This document shows positions 1 through 14,000 of a stretch of DNA of 64,000 nucleotides, in pieces; the first letter of the stretch is position 1, and every line of letters begins with the position of its first letter. This stretch comes from Apostichopus japonicus (lineage: Eukaryota > Echinodermata > Holothuroidea > Aspidochirotida > Stichopodidae): NCBI RefSeq assembly GCF_037975245.1, contig NC_092581.1:15582303-15646302 (forward strand), read 5' to 3'. Below the pieces are notes generated by a model that saw only the letters and a program-made list of their open reading frames with translations, searched no databases and was not told where the DNA came from. The translations under genes were made by a program, and so were the position numbers.

Positions 1-407
1 TATCATCTGTATTTATTTCAGTGTACCGATGTGTCCGGATATTGTCAAAGGGCGACAAACCGTCGAAGGGCGACAGGGTATATTACTTATAATTATTAAA
101 ATATCTTGGCAGATATTTTAGTACCGTCTGTCTATGATTCTGCACTGCTTTTCTAGAAGAGGTATAAAGAATTGATTGGATTAACAATAAATAATGATAC
201 CGTTCAAAGTATCTCTTTCGAGATCCGGCTTTAGGAATCACAAATGATTTCGAGTTGGTAAGCATCATGTTGATCTCTATAGAGTAAGGCAAAATATGTC
301 ACCAAAACAGAACTAGCATTGTTCGATACAGGTAGCAGGTAGGCAGGTGCCTTCAATGGAAATACGACCTTCCTTACCGGTTTCGAACCTCTGGACATAC
401 AATCAGA

Positions 408-660
408 GCCCATAGCCGAGTGGTTAGGATGTCCGCATATAAAGCGGGAGGGCCGGGTTCGAATCCCGGTGAAGGCAGGAAGTTGTTTCACTGTTCTGGA
501 TTTCCCAATCATTTCCCCATCATTTTTTCCCCCATCATTTCCCCGTCTGTTAGAATTTCAGTGCACGCTTGTAAAACCCGAAGACTATACACCCATAGCA
601 CTTCTAATGACTTCTCCATACCACATCCACTCCATCATAACGTATAAAAGTAAGCAAAAA
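408..660 (+). mobile_element. tRNA-derived SINE (degenerate tRNA head)
   Basis: The head has a box A-like TAGCCGAGTGG at 413-423, an anticodon-arm-like hairpin and a perfect T-arm with box B GGTTCGAATCC near 455-465. The acceptor stem does not pair properly, so this is a tRNA-derived retroposon head or pseudogene rather than a working tRNA. A pyrimidine-rich body follows to roughly 660; the 3' border is uncertain. Confidence 0.5.
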
Positions 661-2037
661 GAAATAACATTACAAGCATTGGCTTTTCCCGTTTCAACTT
701 TACTTTCTATCTCACCAGTTGACTCCTTTAGCCATTACTATTACTGTCCTTACTCCCGATTATAATCTCCTCCTATATGTCTCAATGACTGTAGGATAGT
801 TACTATTGCGGAAAGCATAGCATATATTGTGAATAGGGTAATCTACATATTTGTAGTAAAGCTGCTTGCAAATAAATACCAAAATAAACAACAAACAATC
901 AATAGATAGATCGATATAAAACACTTATTATTATGTAACACTAAAAATATATAGCTGTTATGAAATAACAATCCCTTCCTCGCTCCCCTTTTCATCTTTT
1001 AACCTTCGTAATATTACAATGCCACTCATGTCATTGATACGGCATTTTATGTATCAAAATCTTTTATGAACCTTTGATTATGTTACCAATATGGACTTAA
1101 GCCGACAACATCTGTCTGGTCGGGTGACCCTTAGTATTTCGATACCGGAGCTTAAACTTTAGTCTTTACATAACCACTTATTGTCATTAATAGATAAGGA
1201 GAATATGCCATAAAAGTCTCATTTGAAACTTAAAAATAGAACTTGATATGTTGTAAATTGCAATCAATTTATAGTTATAATGACGTGCACAGGAATGTCA
1301 AATTTGTATTAGGAATACTTGATACCAAACTGCAAACAGAGGTATAGCCTTATTGTCAAACACTTCACCTAGGTGTAATTATGGAGTTTGTACTAAGTTC
1401 TTCGGGCATGCGCATGTGCCTTTCTCTCATTTTCATGCGCAGTTCGCTGACAGGGAACACATATAATATATATCTATATATAAATTTAGTATTCCAATTT
1501 TGATCCCTATACCTTTCCTGTGTGGGATTACTGATCTACTTTTGTTCCTGTAAAGGTTACATCTGAACATAGAGAAGTGCACATGAGATTATCGGCTGTA
1601 GAAAGACTTTCCTTTATGTTAATAGGTGGCATGTCGTGTGATCCTATTTTCTGAAGGGGGAGAGGGAGGGGAGGGGGAGGGGGAGGGAGAGGGGGAGGGA
1701 GAGGGAGAGTGAGGGGGAGGTATGTAAAGTAGCCGATCACCTTTCAAACTGCCATATTCCACTTCTGAACAATTCCCTCAGTTGCCTTGAGAAATAATTA
1801 CTTCATATCAAGTCTATATGAAGTTTTCTTCCCTTTCCAAGAAAAGTCCTTCTTTTGGCGAGAAGGTATAGCCTCAATAGTTTGATGGCAATAACGACTT
1901 CAGACCCGATTCTTGTATGCAAATTAGGCTAGATTAATTACCGTCTTAAATTACACGGTCTATGTTAAGTGTTCATATAATATTCTTTGAAAAACCAAAA
2001 ACGACTGTCCGGAACGTGCTTCATGAATTTTCACTAG

Positions 2038-2620
2038 GCATTAGAGCAACATACTGGCATTAGAGCAACATACTGGCATAAGAGCAACAAACTGGCATAA
2101 CAGCAACATACTAGCATTAGAGCAACATACTGATATTAGAGCAACATACTGGCATTAGAGCAACATACCGGCATTGCAGCAACATACCGGCATTAGAGCA
2201 ACATACTGGCATTAGAGCAACATACCGGCATTACAGCAACATACTGGCATTAGAGCAACATACTGATATTAGAGCAACATACTGGCATTAGAGCAGCATA
2301 CCGGCATTACAGCAACATACCGGCATTGCAGCAACATACTGGCATTAGAGCAACATACTGGCATTAGGGCCACATAATGACATTACAGCAACATACTGAT
2401 ATTATAGCAACATACTGACATTAGAGCAACATACTGGTATAAGAGCAACATACTGACATTAGAGCAACATATACTGGCATTATAGAGCAACATACTAGCA
2501 TTACAGCAACATACTGGCATTAGAGCAACAAACCGGCATTACAGCAACATACTGGCATTAGAGCAACATACCGGCATTACAGCAACATACTGGCATTAGA
2601 GCGACATACTGGCAATAGAG
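2038..2620. repeat. 19-bp minisatellite, about 30 copies
   Basis: The unit GGCATTAGAGCAACATACT is repeated head to tail about 30 times with point variants (ACATACCGG, TGATATTAG, ATTACAGC) and a few copies with small insertions near 2467-2490. It is not in frame with any plausible protein. Confidence 0.95.
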
Positions 2621-4469
2621 AAACCTTTCACTGCAAATAAAGCAAACGACTTTAATTAAGTCATGTTTTGCGATGCAAGGTTTGTATGGAGAGGTTATAC
2701 ATTGCCTATAGGTATATATAGCACAATATAGTGCAATGAACTTACAACAGCGAAATACATTTTTTAAAGATAATTTTGACACATTAAAATGTAGGTTAAA
2801 TGATATTCGATGTAAGTTTATTGACATTAGGACGCCTGTAAGGGTATACACTATATACTCGTGATCAAGCAGATGGTCAGGAGAGGAACCATAACGTACA
2901 TACCAACACAAAAAAATTTGGGTTAACAACATCAAAACAGCAAGTAAAACAAAAACCGGGGGTATAACTATTTTGGCTAAGACTTACCAATAAATTAGTT
3001 TTCAATAACTTCCTGTGCAAAAGCAAATTAATTTTCTGTCTATAGCCGTGTGAACTCCTTCATCTCGAGATATATACGGTTGTTACCAGTGCTAGAGTTG
3101 AGAGTATAAAGATGGTGGCGCCAGAAGCGTCTGGTAGGTCGTGCTTCGAGCCCTTACTAACCAAAGTAAGGTGGTCTTTTCCTATCCTGAAATGGTCTTC
3201 CAAATTGTGAAAACAAGTACAACCCCAAATTAGCCAACAGTGTCAATTGGATTACCACCCTGCTTAAGGTATTAAGGTATTGGATTGATCGATTATTGAT
3301 CGAGCGAATAATACATGACGGATTGTGGCTTACAATAAGACTCTGTATATCTTCATTTACCATAACTCTACAATCTTGTAATGAGCGAACGCCGTGGGGG
3401 GGGGGGGGGTGGGGGTATAACGGAGAGAAGCAGTGATAGTTGCAAGAAGTTGGCTTGGTTTCCACTGTAGGTACACCAGTCCTTTAAAGCGTGACATGAA
3501 TGTGTAGATTTTAATATAAAATAAAATGTCCCAATTGTTCGATGATGTAGAGTGCGTATAACGAAATTTCCATCGTTCAAACGCATATAGTACAAATTAA
3601 CGTAATCCCCGGAAGAGTTTTTACTCTGCAATATGTGTTCGATTCGTGTAGTTAAAATAATGTGTTATATGAATGCGGAACAGCCCACGAATGGCATTTG
3701 GATATGATCAATTATAACATAGACTTTGATACCTGGATAACGACATGATGAAATCGTTCACTACATATTGAATACAGACTTTGCTCGTTTTTTTGTGTTT
3801 TTTTTGTTGTTGCGACATTCTTGCCTTATTATATACGCTAGATAGAGAGGTCTTGCTCACTTTTTGACATAAATGCGTACCCAGTTCATTATTAACAAAC
3901 CTTTGTTGATGTTAGACTAGTGAGTAAACCAGCTCAAACATTTACAAAACAATACGTTGCGCAAATCTGTTGTTATCAAATATTTATTCTTTGTTGACTT
4001 TTCTCAAGGGTTTTTGGAAACGAGACTCGTGAACTTTTCTTCAACTTTGTTCAATTTTCTGTATTAAGTGAGAGACGACAAAAATGAAGCTTATATATAT
4101 GTGTGTTTAAGTGTGTGTTTTGTTGTTAACATATTGAGTGAAATTGGGACTACAGAGACGCAGGCTCTCATGTAAACCGGAACAAAATGCTCATCCCAGT
4201 CATTAACTTTTCTTTTTTTTTATTAATAAAAGTTAGGCCGGATGTTAAAAAATTTTCTGAAATATGACTAAGTACCATTTTGTTAAAAAAACGTAAGAAA
4301 AAGTGCTTAACCAGTCACGTGATGCAAAATCAGTCGAGTAGTTGTTTAGCCTTAGGGTTCATACAAGTACGGAAGCCCAAAGTGATCGTGACAAACGGAG
4401 AACAAGGGGAAACAAGAGGGCAAATCCATGGAGTTACAGATCTCATCTCCTCCATAAAGGAAGCGATTG

Positions 4470-5110
4470 ATCTCAATTGACCTTTGTCCTCGACTCTTCA
4501 CACCAAAATCTGCATTACTTTAAAATTCGTCACATCACTCTCCACATATCGTGCGGTGTAATGCCTTTCTCCTACCTTTCTACCTGCAGAAAATGGCTAA
4601 AAAAACAATTATTAGTTTTTTTTTTACCTCTGAACTTGGACATATGTCGTCATCAACACGCAGGCACAAGTTTACACGCTCAGGCGCCGACCCACCAAGT
4701 TTGAAATTAATCCGACTTAAAGTTGAGTAGGAATTCGCGACCGATTTTTTTCGCACAATTAAGGCCACTTTGACCTCGACCCTTAACAACCAAATAGGTA
4801 CTATTATAAAAATTTCTGTCATTATTCTCTACATATTTTGTATTTTTAATGAGCTTTTCCAACATATTGACAAGCAGGTAATGGCAACAAATGGTTTTGA
4901 CCTCTGACACGAGTTTTCATGGTGATCGAGGCACCATCTACCCACCCAGTTTGAACTTGATCTGACTTAGTCTAGGAAAAGTTCACGACACACTATTCCG
5001 CACAATTTTGGCCTTTAACCTCGATTGACCTTTGACCCGACCCTTAACGCCTGTATGTGTCCAATTTTTAAATTCGTATCATCGTTCTCTACATATCGTG
5101 TTATTTAATC
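4470..5110. repeat. diverged tandem repeat, unit roughly 200-270 bp
   Basis: Three related segments (about 4470-4570, 4660-4850 and 4930-5105) share landmarks in the same order: CGCACAATT, TTGACCTCGACCCTTAAC-like text, and TCTCTACATAT. They look like old copies of one unit of unknown origin, possibly a decayed transposable element. Confidence 0.6.
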
Positions 5111-5117
5111 GTGTTGT

Positions 5118-5247
<130 letters not shown>

Positions 5248-8093
5248 AATTTGGTGATATTTTGTGAATACGGTCTAGCAAAAGCAAAATCAATGATGTC
5301 ATCATGTCAATGAAAGTATAAATGTGTTTGCTTTTCTATGTAATATTTCAATAACTTGTCTCCAGAGGAAATTAATATTTCTAAAAATAAGTTACATTTT
5401 GACGAGATTTCCACAAAAAAAGAGACCAAGTGACAGCTGTGTAAAATTTCATTGATAAATCAACAAGATAATTGTAATAGGACCACCAAAAAATGCTTTT
5501 GGCATTTTTGAAGAACATCTGCTTACAGAGATATGAGAGGATATTAACCAGTCAAAATAGGCTACCGTACAACCGGTTCTTGAAATAGGGACAAGATACT
5601 ACAAAAATTACTGTTTGCATGGCGTGGTACATGTTTATCTGTATATATATAAGCCTACATGTAATTGTGGTACGTTCTATACATCTTAATGGTATAAAAT
5701 ACCATTTGCTGAGGTTTGTTGTACCCACTAATATATTCCCCCAATCACACCACCTCCCCCAATCACTCCCTTTTCCTTTAGTGTCACACAGTTTGGTATG
5801 TCTTGTTTGACACTTTTTCTCCATGAAACTCATTTTTCCTGACTACAACACTGATCATTTTTACTTCACCTTTGACATTTTATACCGCGTTCCTCGCCAC
5901 GATCACTGAATCATCCATTCCTTCCACGGGAATGGTGCCAGTCAGTAGCAGATCCAGTGGGTATTGGGGGTGGGGGGCGGGGCTAAACACACCCTTTCTC
6001 AAACCCTCTCAATAGTAGAAAATATAAAGTAGTTTAATTGCACAACCTTGCTTGTAGACCTACTTTATAGTCTAAAATATGCGTTAGCATGCACCAATAA
6101 GCTGTTACTGTTTAAGTAATCCCGTTAATGCAAGCATCGACAACCGTCATTTCACAATTAATGTAAATCTCATTTCAACATCAAAACTAACAAACCGATA
6201 ACACCTGTCTTAGGTAGTCAAAAAGCTCAGAAAAAGCACTCAATAACAAGAACATTTATTATCAGCTCTACCAAATATATTTCAAAATGTTTGTAATACT
6301 AATAATGACAAATCATATATTTATTATGAAAGTATATATGAAAGTAGCAAGTTTGTTCTCTTTCTCATGTGTGGATTTGAACTAAAACCAGAATGCAATA
6401 AATGCACTGAGGTTCTGATAATTTTTTTTTCTTTTTCCATCAGCTTCATATATAATTCCATAAACTTACAAACGCCATGCTCAACCAGACACGAGATTCG
6501 ATTCACTCGAGTAGCTACTGCCACGTTTGGAATGCAGGACAGAAGTACTTCTACTCACAAAAATATTAACATTTAGTGACAACAAGAGTACAAGTACTTC
6601 AGTCCATAATTCCATATTTCATTATTTTTCCAGTAGTTTTTGTTTTTTCCAGTAAAGCTGCTAAAAGACTGCCATATAGCTGTATCTGTCAAATTTTAGG
6701 TTTGTAGCGAATCTGCATTCATACCTCTATTCTAGCTATTCATATTGTATTCATATGCATATTCATATTGTATTCATATTCATATCGTATTCATATTATA
6801 TACATATTCATATTGTATTCATATTCATATTGTATTCCTAGTTAACTATACTAACACTCACCCGTTGTGGACTTGTACTCGTATTTGACACATTTGAAAA
6901 CTTCCATGAAGGGCAAGGTTTAGTACTTGCACTCATTCTCATAGTGTTTTACACATACTTGTACTCATGCTTTGCATTTGAGGTACACGTCTGTTTTAAA
7001 CAGTCCCTCCTCCCCCCTCCCCCTATCCCCCCTGGAATAACAGTCATCATGAAAGCTTTAAACATGTGCTCTGCTATTTCTGTAAAAAGCTCAAATATTA
7101 TTCTGTAATCTACTTAGTCCATTTGTAGTCTATTTGTATTTGTAGTTTGTTTGTATTTGTAGTTTGTTTGTATTTGCAGTTTGTTTGTATTTGTAGTCAG
7201 TTTGAAACTATAAGTCTATTTGTATATATAAGTCTATTTGTATCCAGCCAGAGGAACCAGCGGGCTGTGAATTGTCAAATACTTATAACAGAACATATGT
7301 GCACTGTGCTTTACAATAGTGTACATGCAGCTACTGTTCACAAATAGGATGAAACCAGAATTTTGACATCCTTTCTTACAGAATACCTATTCCAGAATGT
7401 GAAAGTTATGAATATTCACAATCAACAACAATGCAAAGCAACTTGCCCATTGGATAACTTAATGACTTTGACTCAAGTTAACATATACCACCAAGTCACC
7501 TATCTCCATAGCAACAAAAACTATGACACATCGTAGTTTGAATATTAGACTAACCGCTTCCACAGCACTTAGACATGGGGGTGACCAGATGACCATCGCT
7601 AATCTCTGCTGCACTGTCCTCCATCTGGCAAGAGCTCTTGCCGGGACCTATCTGTCTTTGGCATTCCTAATGAAACCAAAGGTCTGAACCAAAACCAACA
7701 ATCAAACGTTTGATACTTTACAGAGTCCTACAGACTACAAACTTTTAATAACTCCACATCGATGTATACACTGGACTGGTTTTAGATTACAAAACATGTA
7801 TATACGCATAGGTATGTAGCCTATTTACCACTTTGCAAACAACAAGCACAAATTCATTACATTTAGTATTATCGTTTTGTGTTGTAGTATTAATATTGTC
7901 ACATGTTTAACCTGGTTTCCCAGAAACTTTGAAACATTGCTCACAGCTAGCAGCCATGCCACCAGGTTGTCATGATGTCATCTCCTTGGGTTGTCGACCA
8001 TGTGTCCTCCATTTTGATGTGGTATCAGTGGTCACCCTACTTAGACACCCTGGCACCATGAATTGGCTTTTCTCTTCTTCGTCGTTAATCTAA

Positions 8094-11000
8094 TTACAAC
8101 TCCACCACTACTTTTCCGATAGATTTCTCTCTCGTCCTTTGGTACCAGATGGGAATTTGATCGAGAGCAATTCTTTGAGATATTGTTGGCCTGAAATAAA
8201 TAAAAAATAATAAAATAAAAAAAACATTGAATCAACTGTTGTGCTTTTGCAACACAAATTTTTGTCTCACCAACAATAAACTGACACAATTTGTTTGCTT
8301 GTTTGTGGTATTTACGTCTGGAGAAATTCAGTTGCATTACAAAACAAACATCAACACTTAAGATTTGAAAATGATGACAGGTTAAAGTAAATGCTACGCA
8401 GGGAATCATTTATCCAGTACGCCATCGCTAAATTTTGTTTGCTCCCTTTGATTTTTCACCATCGCCCATCAGGTTCCCAAAATTTCTGTGGGGGGGCACT
8501 CTGCCCCCCCTTGCCCCCCGTTGGCTACGCCACCGTATTGACATAGGTTAAAATAAATGCTTATCCAGTAAGCAACCGCTAAATGCTATGTAAAATGGTC
8601 AAACTGCGATACAAGTGCAAAGATGTACAGCAGTGTCCTTTTTTTAAATTTTAACACAGGGACATTATTATACAGAGAAAAAGCTCAGAGTTTGCAAATC
8701 TGCTACAGAATATTTGAACACTAAAACAATACCCTGCTATTCAATAATATGTATGTAGCATTATCATTACATGGTGCCTCCCATGCAAATTTGAAGTGGA
8801 CAATTGGATGCAACTATTTCAGTGAAAACAAAAGATCAAATTCAGTGCGCTTATAAAATGACGATACATCGGATTGCTTCAAGTTTTGTATTAAAATAAT
8901 TAAACAAATTGTTTCAATTTCAAAATTTGTCATGGACAATATTAAAGCAGAGTACAAAGAAATTTTAAGTAGGCCATCTGTTATCAGACTTTTGTCTTGG
9001 TCAACACCGCCAAAAATGTTTTGGAGACGGCAAAAAAAAAGAAAAGAACCGAAGCTGTTTGGTTATTTATAGTAACTGACTAATGTTTCCTGTACCTTGA
9101 TCATATCATTAATGTTTCAGTATTATTCCACCTGCTTGTCACATTTTCAACACAAACTTGCACCTTTTTAACGGGTTATCCTGGTTTCTTGGACGTTTAT
9201 CTAATTGACACATTCATAGAATATTCATTTATTCATTTCATTCAAATACATTAATTAATTCATTCCTTAATTCAAATTCATTCATTCATCCATACATCCA
9301 TCTATTCATTCAAATTCACTCATCTATTCAGATTAATCTTTCTATGAATCACACAGGCATTATTACCAAAAACCAAAAAATGATTTAAACTTACCTTATG
9401 TGACCGCCTGCAAGTTTCTCCATGGTATCCTGAAGTATATCTAGATGTACCCTCAGTCAAGGGGAAATTTTTGTTTCAAATCGATAAAAAACATATTCTC
9501 TTCAAAGTACTTGAAATTGTGATCTGTAGTTAAAATTAACATCGTTTGCAGTATTTTCTGGAATTCTTAACACCCACACAAGTCAACCACGACAACAGAT
9601 TTGATAATAAAGAATTTAATCAGTTTTGAACTGGATAAAAAATGGCAGATGGGACATGGGAGAATCAACTATAGAGGGCGGTATACTTAAATCTAAAATC
9701 AAAAAGAAAGAAAGAAGGAAAGCAGAATTTCTTTGGTATAGAAAATAATCTCAGTTGGATCTTTTTCAAAGGGAAACGGATGAAAAACTGATTACTGTTT
9801 AATAGAGCCTCTTCACAGCTTTTCATTAGTAACTAAACACATCTTTGACTCCCCCAACCCCCCTCCCCCTCCCCCACCAAAGGTTCTCTACATAATCTGG
9901 ATTTGAGTACTTTGTGCTCTATTCAACTAAATACTGTGTATAGTGACTTGGAGTGAGCACTAACATTTGCCAAATTAGTAGTTGTGAATTGCTTGATAAG
10001 AACAACTAGCACTACTGTAAGGGTGTGTGAAGAGGGGCAGGGGGTGGAGGGAATTTGATGCTATGAAAGCTGTAGAGGATTAGGAATTCATTCTAGGTTG
10101 GAGAGGATGCAGTACTGCATGTGGAATATTTTTTCCTGATTATCTGTACGAAAAGGATACGGAGATATCTTCCTTGTTGAGATGACGACAATGTCCAAAC
10201 GTCAGGATTTAAAAAATGTAGACTGGCGCCCTTTAAGAAGAGAAGCTTGGAATCTGGTGGGTCCAGCTAAAGGATAATGTAAATAGAAGGAAAACAATAA
10301 ACATGACGAGGAATGATGAGGCATGAAAGGGTCAACTGAAGGCAGCATGTGACTTAAGGGGTAATCAGGCAAGTTACGACTCTGTCTGTGTTATCATTTA
10401 CATTATTCGTTGAACTATCAACTGAATAATCTATGTGCACAATACATCCAATTATTAATATCATTGCTTGCATATAATCATAGGAAATATTCTTTTTTCC
10501 TGAAGGATATATGTGAAGGCAATGTATTATTTTCTTCATGGAAATGCATTTTTTTGCTTCTGATATTTCCTGATATTATTTAGCCTAAATATGGTAATGA
10601 AGTGAATGTTTATAGTACGGAATACACATTTGAAGACCAATATGGCTTTGACTGGTAGAACAGACTTTTCTGAAAATTTCTTTAAGCAGCAATCAGCCTG
10701 CTTTGAAACAAAAATGTTGATCTCATAAATGTGGACATAAAACAAAACGTGATTGAATCTGAAGCAACTGCAAAAGATTTCTGCTAAACTTAACACGCAA
10801 TACTTTCCGAACTGTAATTCAGCATATTTGTGTGACAGTTTGCCAAAAGTTGTCTGTCCAGTTTCAACAAAAGTAAACCCATTCACAGGACAATAATCTG
10901 TTAGTTAAATGTTAGTAAAATGAGAGCACTGGTGATTAAAACAGAAAGCAGCTGCTTTGTGCACTCATCATTTGTTCAATGTAAGGGCAGGGGGGGGGGT

Positions 11001-14000
11001 GGGCTAGTCAATTGCATGAAATGAGTCAGCACTTACTTGCAAGTCACTCTGAGCAGTGATCCATCTACCACCAACAGCCAGACAGGAAATTATTTCATGT
11101 TTACTAGGCAGTGGGGAGGTCTTGACTGGATTCAATCCTTCCTCTTTAAAGTCATTTGGAAACATATTTACTACGATCAAAAAAACAAGAAGAAAAAGTA
11201 TTAACCATAACAACTCCACATATTACTCATGGTAATTAATTCATATAATTGAAACCTTGTTGCAGAGTGATACAAAAAAGGTCATCATTTCCTTTTGTTG
11301 CATCATTGTGGTGCAGTAAGGGGTGAGGTAAGGGGGGGAGATGGGTTCATAAATGGAATCTTTTAGTCACAAGAGAATGAGTAAACTGCTACAGGACTAA
11401 GATGGTTTATATGCACGTCTTGTACACAGAACATTTGTATCCTTCCTCATAATACACAAAACCGTTCGACTAACACGTTAGACTAACACGCTTGTTATGC
11501 AATTATCTAATCACTAAATAAAACACCCTGGCTGCAATTACCTCCACTATCAAGTACGCAGTCAACACCCAATCCACCTGTCTCTTCGAGACATTCGTTT
11601 AAGATGGCAAACTTGTTCTGCCCTCCAATCTCGATGACGTGAGCTGTTTTTCGGGGAAAACAAAAGACATTAATCGTTGATTAGGAACACAACCTTCCCG
11701 GATTGAACCTTGACAGTTACAAAATATTTGTTGGAAATTACACCAGTTGCACTTTGATAATGTTTGTCCTATTTTCATCATCAACCTATCAACAACTGTT
11801 GTTCCTGCATTCTTGCAGGAAAGAGTCTTTCATGGCCAAAATAATACAGGCTAAAAAGTGGAGCAAATCCCAGACATTATATTAGTTTATATGATACCGT
11901 TGTTGAAGTGAACAATAAGCTAGTTCACAGATATCATCTGTGCATGTGTTGTTCTTGTCTGTGACCTTTCGTTACAGGTCAATAGGTATTCAACCATTCA
12001 CTGCAATGTTTCACGACTGCGCAATGTTGCGCAACATTGTAAGTCAATTAGGGTATCTATTTCAACTAAACTGTTTCTTCTTGGAAACAAAACCATTTCC
12101 AAGCAGGTTTTGGAAATTGAAGACATGTTTTTTATATGATCCTCCTCGGCCCAGGTAACCTGTCCACTACTAACGACTGAATATTGAATAAATTTATGTG
12201 TGGTATGTTTGTGTGCAAATACTGATGTGTTGCAGAACCTGTGGGTAACCTAGTCTGTCAAATGGCAGTGAAGGTTTAATGTCAATTTTCTCAAAAAATC
12301 ATTTGACTAGCGAGTCTTTCACAGTCTATTATCATGAATTGATAGTTCTTCCTATATAACTTTCCAATAATTTGAAGTATCGTGCCGTGATAGATGTACC
12401 CGTTTCCTCACATGTTAGTGTACAATACATACATCACTGTATAAGAATCACATAAATGTTTATGTACGAAAGTTTTGTACTGTTACCCATTGACCATCTG
12501 ACCTATTGCGCAATACTCCTCTATGTAGTGACTCCGAACTAGCTAATATGACCAAAACCATCGATAAAATGCTAAAAACGCAAGGTAATTCATATGGAGC
12601 ATATCATGAGCACAATACTTTAGATCTAACTCTTTCTATCTTTTATGGTATTTCTTGTCTAGTCTTTGAAAGATTCATGACTGTATTGAATAACCATGAG
12701 CAGATGAATATGCATGTGACTTACATACTTTAGATCTAAGACTTTCTAAATGTGACCTTTCATCTTCTGTACTGGCTATGGCGATGACCTTTGCACCCCA
12801 CTGGCTGGCAAGCTGAATGGCAATGGACCCAGCACCCTGTGCAGTAGTTACAAATCAAGATAACCTTTGAATGTTCAGAATGTCATTTAATATCAAGTTA
12901 AGCAAGCAATCAGCAAAATTTTGATTAAAATTTTCAAGTAAGGATTTTAACTAAGGATTTACTTGGTTAAGGATGTGTTGACATGAGGAAAAGTGACTAT
13001 GTCTGACATAAAGTAACAAATTGATGGGGGTTACGCCAAATGTTTTACAACAATCATAATAATCATAATATTTAATATTAATAACAATAATAATAATATT
13101 AATTATAATAAAAATAATGATAATAACAACAATAATAATAATAATCATAATGAACATTTGTAATGTGCTGTTATCCATCAAAAGACGCTCATGGCGCAGT
13201 GAAACAACTGAGAGAGCGAGGGCAAAGCAAGTAACAGACAAACAATAAGATAATGAAAAGGTAAAAAGTCAATTAGAAGACGTTAAGTTCTGGAAAGAGA
13301 TGAGTTATCAGAGCAGACTCGAAGGAAGGAGGTGAGAGTTTGATGAATGTAAAACAAAGGATAACAGGCAACTGTGTGACAATTATAAATGTAGTAACAT
13401 GACATTGTTGTGAACTGCATCTATAGATCACATGATGGTAATTTTAACAGCTGCCCCTCTGCAGATAATGCTTTACCTTGATGCCGGTCACCAGGATCGT
13501 TTCACCGGCGCAGATTCTACCAAGGTAATGCAGAGCCGTGTATGAATTGACCGCATCTCCGACCACCGCTGCGGCGTCAGAAAATTTTACGTCTTTAGGC
13601 TTGACCACTGAGAAATGGAGGAGAGGGTTGAATGTCAAGCTGTTATTAAACATGTCAAATGTCGACAGAAATTAAAAACAGAAAGGATAGCAGAACAGGT
13701 AAACATCTGAGATCTAAAAGAAAGAACGTAGAAGCCAGAATTAAACCTAGATGCAGACTAGTCTGGTGATTTAATAGTGAATGCAGAAAGCAATAGTTTG
13801 ACTTATCTCTCAAGTTGAGGTTTGTCTTGGGAAGGAAATCATTTAAGCACATTCTTGGAGGACATAAAAGTGGATTACATTTCCATGTCCTTTGCCCATA
13901 CCATATGAGTGTAGTACTACCACAGGGCCCAGATGTAGGTGTAGGTCAGATGGAGGCAGATGACCACCCAATTATTTTTTACAGAAGTGTTTTACACATG

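Noticed and set aside
408-480. Functional tRNA gene
   Set aside because: Box A, box B and the T-arm are good, but the acceptor strands do not pair and the anticodon would be an unusual ATA, so a SINE or pseudogene head is more likely.
7550-7660. Minus-strand open segment considered as the last CRYZL1 exon
   Set aside because: The exons at 9395-9429 and 8094-8190 continue the protein in exact phase with the expected subfamily motifs and a stop, so this segment is not needed.
13444-13653. Frame treated as a stand-alone small protein
   Set aside because: It is the CRYZL1 exon 13477-13607 with intronic extensions on both sides.
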